The notes below the pieces were generated by a model, which did no database searches, was not told the origin of the DNA, and was given only the letters and a program-made list of their open reading frames with translations. From NCBI RefSeq assembly GCF_900105215.1, contig NZ_FOIP01000001.1, forward strand, positions 3,576,212 to 3,640,211: a stretch of DNA of 64,000 bases. Direction: 5' to 3'. Shown here piece by piece: positions 60,741 to 64,000 of the stretch (positions are counted from its first letter, which is position 1; every line of letters begins with the position of its first letter). The stretch comes from Lacrimispora sphenoides (GTDB taxonomy: Bacteria; Bacillota; Clostridia; Lachnospirales; Lachnospiraceae). Made by a program: the position numbers and the translations under genes.

Positions 60741-61346
60741 TCAGGTGCAAGAAAACATATCGATTCGGTTTAGTGATATTCCGGTATATGACCAACCAAA
60801 TCTTCGGTCCCAACGGAATCCTGCGACGGTATTTGCCCAGATCTGAACTGGGAAAAACCAAAACTCTAATCCGTTGCTTAACCATACATAAGTAAAACGT
60901 CCAATGCAATTTCTCATGGAACCAGGATTGACAAATCTGACTCCAGGGCTTGGAGGGCCAGGCCTTCGGGGAACGCTGGATGGTGGAGGTCCCATAGGTA
61001 CCGGACCGCCTCCTCCAGGTGGCCTTCCAGTAGGTGGAGATGGTGGCCTTCCAGTAGGTGGAGATGGCGGCCTGCCAGTAGGTGGAGATGGTGGCCTGCC
61101 AGTAGGTGGAGATGGAGGCCTGCCAGTAGGTGGAGATGGAGGCCTGCCGGTAGGTGGAGATGGAGGCCTGCCGGTAGGTGGAGATGGCGGCCTGCCAGTA
61201 GGTGGAGATGGCGGCCTGCCGGTAGGTGGAGATGGCGGCCTGCCGGTAGGTGGAGATGGCGGCCTGCCAGTAGGCGGGGATGGGGGTCTTTGGGGTCTAT
61301 CAATAGGTGAGGTTGGCGATCTATCGGTAGGTGGGAATGGGGGCAT
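60741..61346 (-). CDS. Pro-rich tandem-repeat protein with conserved aromatic C-terminal domain
   Basis: 201 aa from an ATG at 61346 (minus strand), preceded by GGAAAGGAAG. Residues about 10-110 contain eleven PPSPPTGR-type 8-residue repeats, followed by a Gly/Pro stretch and a conserved aromatic tail (about 150-201) with NCIGRFTYVWLSNGLEFWFF, VAGFRW, WSYTGISLNRIDMFSC. Similar tails occur in small, Pro/Gly-rich Clostridium proteins that I believe are spore- or surface-associated. The opposite-strand frame is a repeat shadow. The gene is alone and convergent with DUF4491. Confidence 0.7.
   Translation of the reverse strand: MPPFPPTDRSPTSPIDRPQRPPSPPTGRPPSPPTGRPPSPPTGRPPSPPTGRPPSPPTGRPPSPPTGRPPSPPTGRPPSPPTGRPPSPPTGRPPSPPTGRPPSPPTGRPPGGGGPVPMGPPPSSVPRRPGPPSPGVRFVNPGSMRNCIGRFTYVWLSNGLEFWFFPVQIWANTVAGFRWDRRFGWSYTGISLNRIDMFSCT
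61021..61284 (-). repeat. Eleven tandem copies of a 24-bp unit
   Basis: Unit (plus strand) GGCCTGCCAGTAGGTGGAGATGG plus one base, here given as 20-base core GCCTGCCAGTAGGTGGAGAT; copies differ at a few synonymous positions (CCAGTA or CCGGTA, GGCGG or GGAGG). It encodes the PPSPPTGR repeats on the minus strand, so copy number changes add or remove 8 residues without frameshift. Confidence 0.97.
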
Positions 61347-61543
61347 GTTTTTACTTCCTTTCCGGATGTTGATATTAATATTATATGAGATATAGGAAAG
61401 GGAATTGCCATGAACCGGAAGGAAAATAAGGATTATGCCAAATTGGATATAGGTATAGACTGTTCTCATTCTAATACATGGTTCGATACTTATGAGGGCA
61501 GCCATAGTGATAAATTGTAAATACAGGCATTGTGCTGATTATC

Positions 61544-62218
61544 TCACTTTACGATTCCTCCATGAAAATAACACTCATAAACCTGTAAATTCTTATAGTA
61601 TATTTCTTCGTATCCCTGATACCATTTGAAATCTCCGCATACCTTGCATTTATAAAGATAATCATGCTCTTGATAGAAGTCAGGACCGCGGAAGGGTTTA
61701 TCCCGGGGTACCGCTAATAAGACCGCCTTTAAAAAGTCGCTGTTAAAATTACTGCTTATTACCCGACCGGAGTAATTCATTGCATAGATTGGAATGCTGT
61801 TTTTCCACACGGCTTCTTCTCCGGAAAAACACTCACCGCCGATATACGTGTCTAAATACAAGAAGACGCCTTCTTCATAACGTAAATCATGGGAGCTTGG
61901 CCTTGAAGAGGCACATTCTCTTCCTTTCGCAGCATAAGTATTACATTTTGCCTTAATAAGAAAATCAATTAATTCATTACTGTCGCAGGAATCTTCCTTG
62001 ACGATAGAAGTAATGCAGGAATCATTATCTTTTACCAAATGGTCAATCGTAACTTTAAAAAATTCTGATATACTGATGAGATTGGAAATGTCAGGATATG
62101 CCTGGCCGCTTTCCCATTTTGTTATGGCTTGACGGGATACGGAAACTTTTTCAGCTAGTTCCTCCTGCGTTATGCCTTTGCTTTTTCTTAGTAGCTGTAA
62201 TTTTTCCGGAAAAATCAT
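61544..62218 (-). CDS. XRE-family regulator with C-terminal DUF5680-like domain
   Basis: 224 aa. The N-terminal helix-turn-helix (residues about 5-60) is GITQEELAEKVSVSRQAITK (20 residues) with WESGQAYPDISNLISISEFF. A larger C-terminal domain (about 80-224) carries DLRYEEGVFLYLDTYIGGEC and YAMNYSGRVI and a Cys pair CKVCGDFKWY near the end. It is like the DUF5680 ligand-binding domain found in other HTH proteins. Likely a repressor of unknown targets. Confidence 0.82.
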   Translation of the reverse strand: MIFPEKLQLLRKSKGITQEELAEKVSVSRQAITKWESGQAYPDISNLISISEFFKVTIDHLVKDNDSCITSIVKEDSCDSNELIDFLIKAKCNTYAAKGRECASSRPSSHDLRYEEGVFLYLDTYIGGECFSGEEAVWKNSIPIYAMNYSGRVISSNFNSDFLKAVLLAVPRDKPFRGPDFYQEHDYLYKCKVCGDFKWYQGYEEIYYKNLQVYECYFHGGIVK

Positions 62219-62571
62219 AGAAATCCACCTCCGTGTTTTTTTCTATCTTACCATATTTGACTTGTACTTTTGTAGTCCCTGCTGGTTGCTTTTTTGCTAC
62301 TTTTACTTGCTTATTGTAATTAATAAGTGCCGTTGGCATTTTTGTATGAGAGCGATATATGGATAGCTGGCAGTTTTAGGTGAAAAGTATTATACTCTGT
62401 TATCCAATATTGAATTTTTTAAGGATTATACCTATTCATGTTATGATTACTTATCACGAATAAAATAAGCTGAAATTTGATGTACATTCAGTAACAAATA
62501 TTGATAGTTCGTATGTTAGATGGTAGTATATTCTTAAAACTTATTTGATTGATCATATGGGGGGGATTGTA
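62219..62571. other. Intergenic region
   Basis: About 350 bp without a gene. It carries the ribosome site of the XRE gene, a weak promoter TTGATA-17-TAGTAT (62501-62529) for the methyltransferase gene, and otherwise AT-rich DNA. Confidence 0.5.
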
Positions 62572-63225
62572 ATGAAACTTGAAAAGATGGAAGAATTTTT
62601 TGATAGTCGTTTAGATGGGTATGAGGATCACCAGCTTAATGCTATTGATTCTGCAAAAATATTTTATCCCTATACGGCATCCCAGCTGCCTATGGCCGAA
62701 GGCTGTAAAGTACTCGATTTGGGCTGTGGGACAGGGCTTGAATTGAACGAATATTTTATGCTTAATCCACTTGCTGCCATAACAGGAATCGATTTGGCAA
62801 ATGGGATGTTAAAAGCACTTAAGGCCAAATTTCCAGACAAACAGCTTACGCTTATCAATGGTTCATATTTTGAGGTTCCTTTTGGTGAAAAAGTATTTGA
62901 TGCTGCCGTTTCTGTGGAATCATTGCATCATTTCACTATGGAACAGAAAATCCTGCTTTATAAAAAGCTGCATGGTTCGTTGAGAGAGGGCGGATATTTT
63001 ATTTTAACGGACTATATGGCTGAAAATGATGAGGAAGAAAAGAATAACTTTTTAGAGCTTTCCCGGTTGAAAAAAGAATTGGGAATATGTGACAGTGAGT
63101 TCTATCACTATGATACACCGCTTACACGAGCGCATGAAACAGAAGCGTTACTCTCCGGAGGATTTTCAAAAGTCGAACTACTGAATAAATGGCAAAGTAC
63201 GAACATTTTGAAAGCATATAAATGA
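62572..63225 (+). CDS. Class I SAM-dependent methyltransferase
   Basis: 217 aa. Start at 62572 with a G-rich ribosome site (GGGGGGATT); the ATG at 62545 has none. Motif I is VLDLGCGTGLELNEYF, then GIDLANGMLKALKAKFP, VSVESLHHFTMEQ and GYFILTDYM, as in UbiE/small-molecule methyltransferases. Substrate unknown. It is followed within about 40 bp by a GNAT gene, suggesting a small modification operon. Confidence 0.85.
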   Translation: MKLEKMEEFFDSRLDGYEDHQLNAIDSAKIFYPYTASQLPMAEGCKVLDLGCGTGLELNEYFMLNPLAAITGIDLANGMLKALKAKFPDKQLTLINGSYFEVPFGEKVFDAAVSVESLHHFTMEQKILLYKKLHGSLREGGYFILTDYMAENDEEEKNNFLELSRLKKELGICDSEFYHYDTPLTRAHETEALLSGGFSKVELLNKWQSTNILKAYK

Positions 63226-63267
63226 TTGTTATTTCCTTACATGCAAGAGGTGAAAATTTTAGATTGG

Positions 63268-63736
63268 ATGAAAAGTATTATGGGATTGAGATATATAAGA
63301 GCTGAAAAGAAAGATGTAGATTTATTAATCAATATTTATAATGCAGCATTCTATACTGATTATGTTAAGTATGGGGAATGTCCTGCTTATGGTAAAACAA
63401 GAGAAGAAATGGAAGCATCGATTGAAAAGTCTCAAAAACTAATTATTTACAGCGTAAACAATCCCATTGGAGCTATTTCAATTGCTGACAGAGGAGATGG
63501 AGAGTATTATTTGGGATGTCTTTGCATTATTCCTGAATATCAGGGCAAAGGAATTGGCACACACGCATTTCACCATATTCTGGACTTTTATTGCGATTGG
63601 AAAAAGATAACATTGGTAACCCCTGCGGATAAAGAGGAAAACATAAAGTTTTTATACAGAAAAATGCGGTTTTATAGTAAGTAGTACAGAAATGGATGGA
63701 AATGTTCCGGTAGCACATTTTTTATTAAAACGATAA
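63268..63736 (+). pseudogene. GNAT acetyltransferase gene with a frameshift near its 3' end
   Basis: The frame carries the GNAT fold (LRYIRAEKKDVDLLINIYNA; acetyl-CoA loop EYQGKGIGTHAFH) but stops at 63682 after MRFYSK. In the next frame, from 63683, the DNA reads SSTEMDGNVPVAHFLLKR and then stop at 63734-63736, which is exactly the tail a GNAT protein should have. A single-base change near 63682 (extra T) would restore one frame. The start is uncertain (63226 TTG, 63268 ATG or 63280 ATG). It follows the methyltransferase gene. Confidence 0.6.
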
Positions 63737-63751
63737 ATCTTAGAGACACTT

Positions 63752-63792
63752 CAGAGGACTGCTAACTTAATACCATAAGCGGCAGTCCTCTG
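63752..63792 (+). terminator. Terminator between convergent genes
   Basis: Perfect 11-bp stem CAGAGGACTGC / GCAGTCCTCTG with a 19-nt loop. The T run is short. Confidence 0.6.
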
Positions 63793-63873
63793 ATAAATTC
63801 AAGTGTATCTTTTAAATCCTCATATTCTGCTTTTTCTATTTTTAATTGATACACCCCTTTACATATAGCAATC

Positions 63874-64000
63874 CTATAATTTACATATCATCATAAGTAG
63901 ATCCCGATACGTACCATCCTTTAATTTTTCGGCATTTTCAATTGTCCCGCATATCTTAAATCCATGTTGTTTATATACATGGGCTGCTCTTTTATTGCAT
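63874..64000 (-). CDS. GNAT acetyltransferase, C-terminal part (5' end outside window)
   Basis: Forty readable residues ending NKRAAHVYKQHGFKICGTIE and later DGTYRDLLMMICKL. N-x2-A-x2-VY-x3-GF and the D-x2-LM ending are typical of the C-terminal half of GNAT N-acetyltransferases. The rest lies to the right of the window. Confidence 0.75.
   Translation of the reverse strand, partial: CNKRAAHVYKQHGFKICGTIENAEKLKDGTYRDLLMMICKL

Noticed and set aside
61021..61284. CRISPR-like array
   Set aside because: The units are directly adjacent without spacers and encode a protein repeat.
60904..61395. Open frame on the plus strand encoding a Gly-rich GGLPVGGD repeat
   Set aside because: It is the reverse shadow of the minus-strand Pro-rich gene, which has a proper ribosome site and a conserved aromatic tail. 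The plus frame lacks both.
63762..63854. 30-codon minus-strand frame near the right edge, VYQLKIEKAEYEDLKDTLEF and on
   Set aside because: GTG start directly abuts AAAGGGG, no conserved motif known, and it contains the terminator stem. Possibly a fragment of an older gene.

Overview
This 64 kb window is chromosomal DNA of a low-to-medium GC anaerobic Firmicute. The protein flavour (Ech-type hydrogenase, class I Hcp, fused chorismate mutase-shikimate kinase, RNHCP, DUF4491, DUF2318, choline-binding-repeat surface proteins, YesN-type regulator) and the AGGAGG ribosome sites with extended -10 promoters point to Lachnospiraceae, perhaps a Lacrimispora or Clostridium cluster XIVa species. The taxon is an inference. 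I found no rRNA or tRNA gene, no CRISPR array, no intact transposase and no phage module.

Layout. 1-3.0 kb: minus-strand operon of response regulator, sensor kinase and an amino-acid adenylation enzyme cut by the window edge. 3.1-5.6 kb: unlinked single genes. 5.8-16.6 kb: energy-converting [NiFe] hydrogenase echABCDEF followed by all six maturation genes in the order hypABFCDE, behind one strong promoter. 16.7-23 kb: amidase, aromatic-acid-exporter-like protein, YehS, an RNHCP protein with an apparent leader-peptide attenuator, MgtC-like, DUF554 and shikimate dehydrogenase. 23.1-36.7 kb: polysaccharide-degradation locus with a 1571-aa beta-helix protein bearing choline-binding repeats, an 1835-aa LamG/phosphoesterase/PL8-lyase fusion, a SurA/PrsA-like protein and a YesN regulator whose kinase gene survives only as a remnant. 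36.8-39.2 kb: LicC-like cytidylyltransferase fused to a PLP enzyme, with a methyltransferase. 40-44.5 kb: nitrosative-stress group (hcp, ferredoxin, DUF438-hemerythrin-PAS protein); hcp and the ferredoxin share a promoter architecture with a palindrome centred near -41.5. 44.5-49.7 kb: a 24-bp inverted-repeat pair, a chemoreceptor, chorismate mutase-shikimate kinase, hemerythrin and CheX. 49.8-58.6 kb: copper-handling cluster (HMA/DsbD-like/cupredoxin protein, 31-aa membrane peptide, DUF2318 lipoprotein, HxlR repressor, CopA, an unknown membrane-anchored protein, CopZ, two-component system). 58.7-64 kb: pta, DUF454, DUF4491, a Pro-rich repeat protein, an XRE regulator, a methyltransferase, a frameshifted GNAT gene and a partial GNAT gene.

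How they work together. Ech would couple ferredoxin oxidation to H2 evolution and ion pumping, with Hyp proteins building its Ni-Fe(CN)2CO centre. Hcp, ferredoxin and the DUF438 protein look like one NO/hydroxylamine response under a CRP/FNR-type activator not encoded here. The copper cluster combines export (CopA/CopZ), thiol/copper chemistry at the membrane and redox-sensitive repression. The two giant secreted proteins share modules and probably attack the same polymer.

The least-described features are the arginine-rich leader peptide and two alternative stems ahead of the RNHCP gene, the phosphoesterase-PL8 fusion, the LicC-aminotransferase fusion with its methyltransferase, and the paired -41.5 operators.
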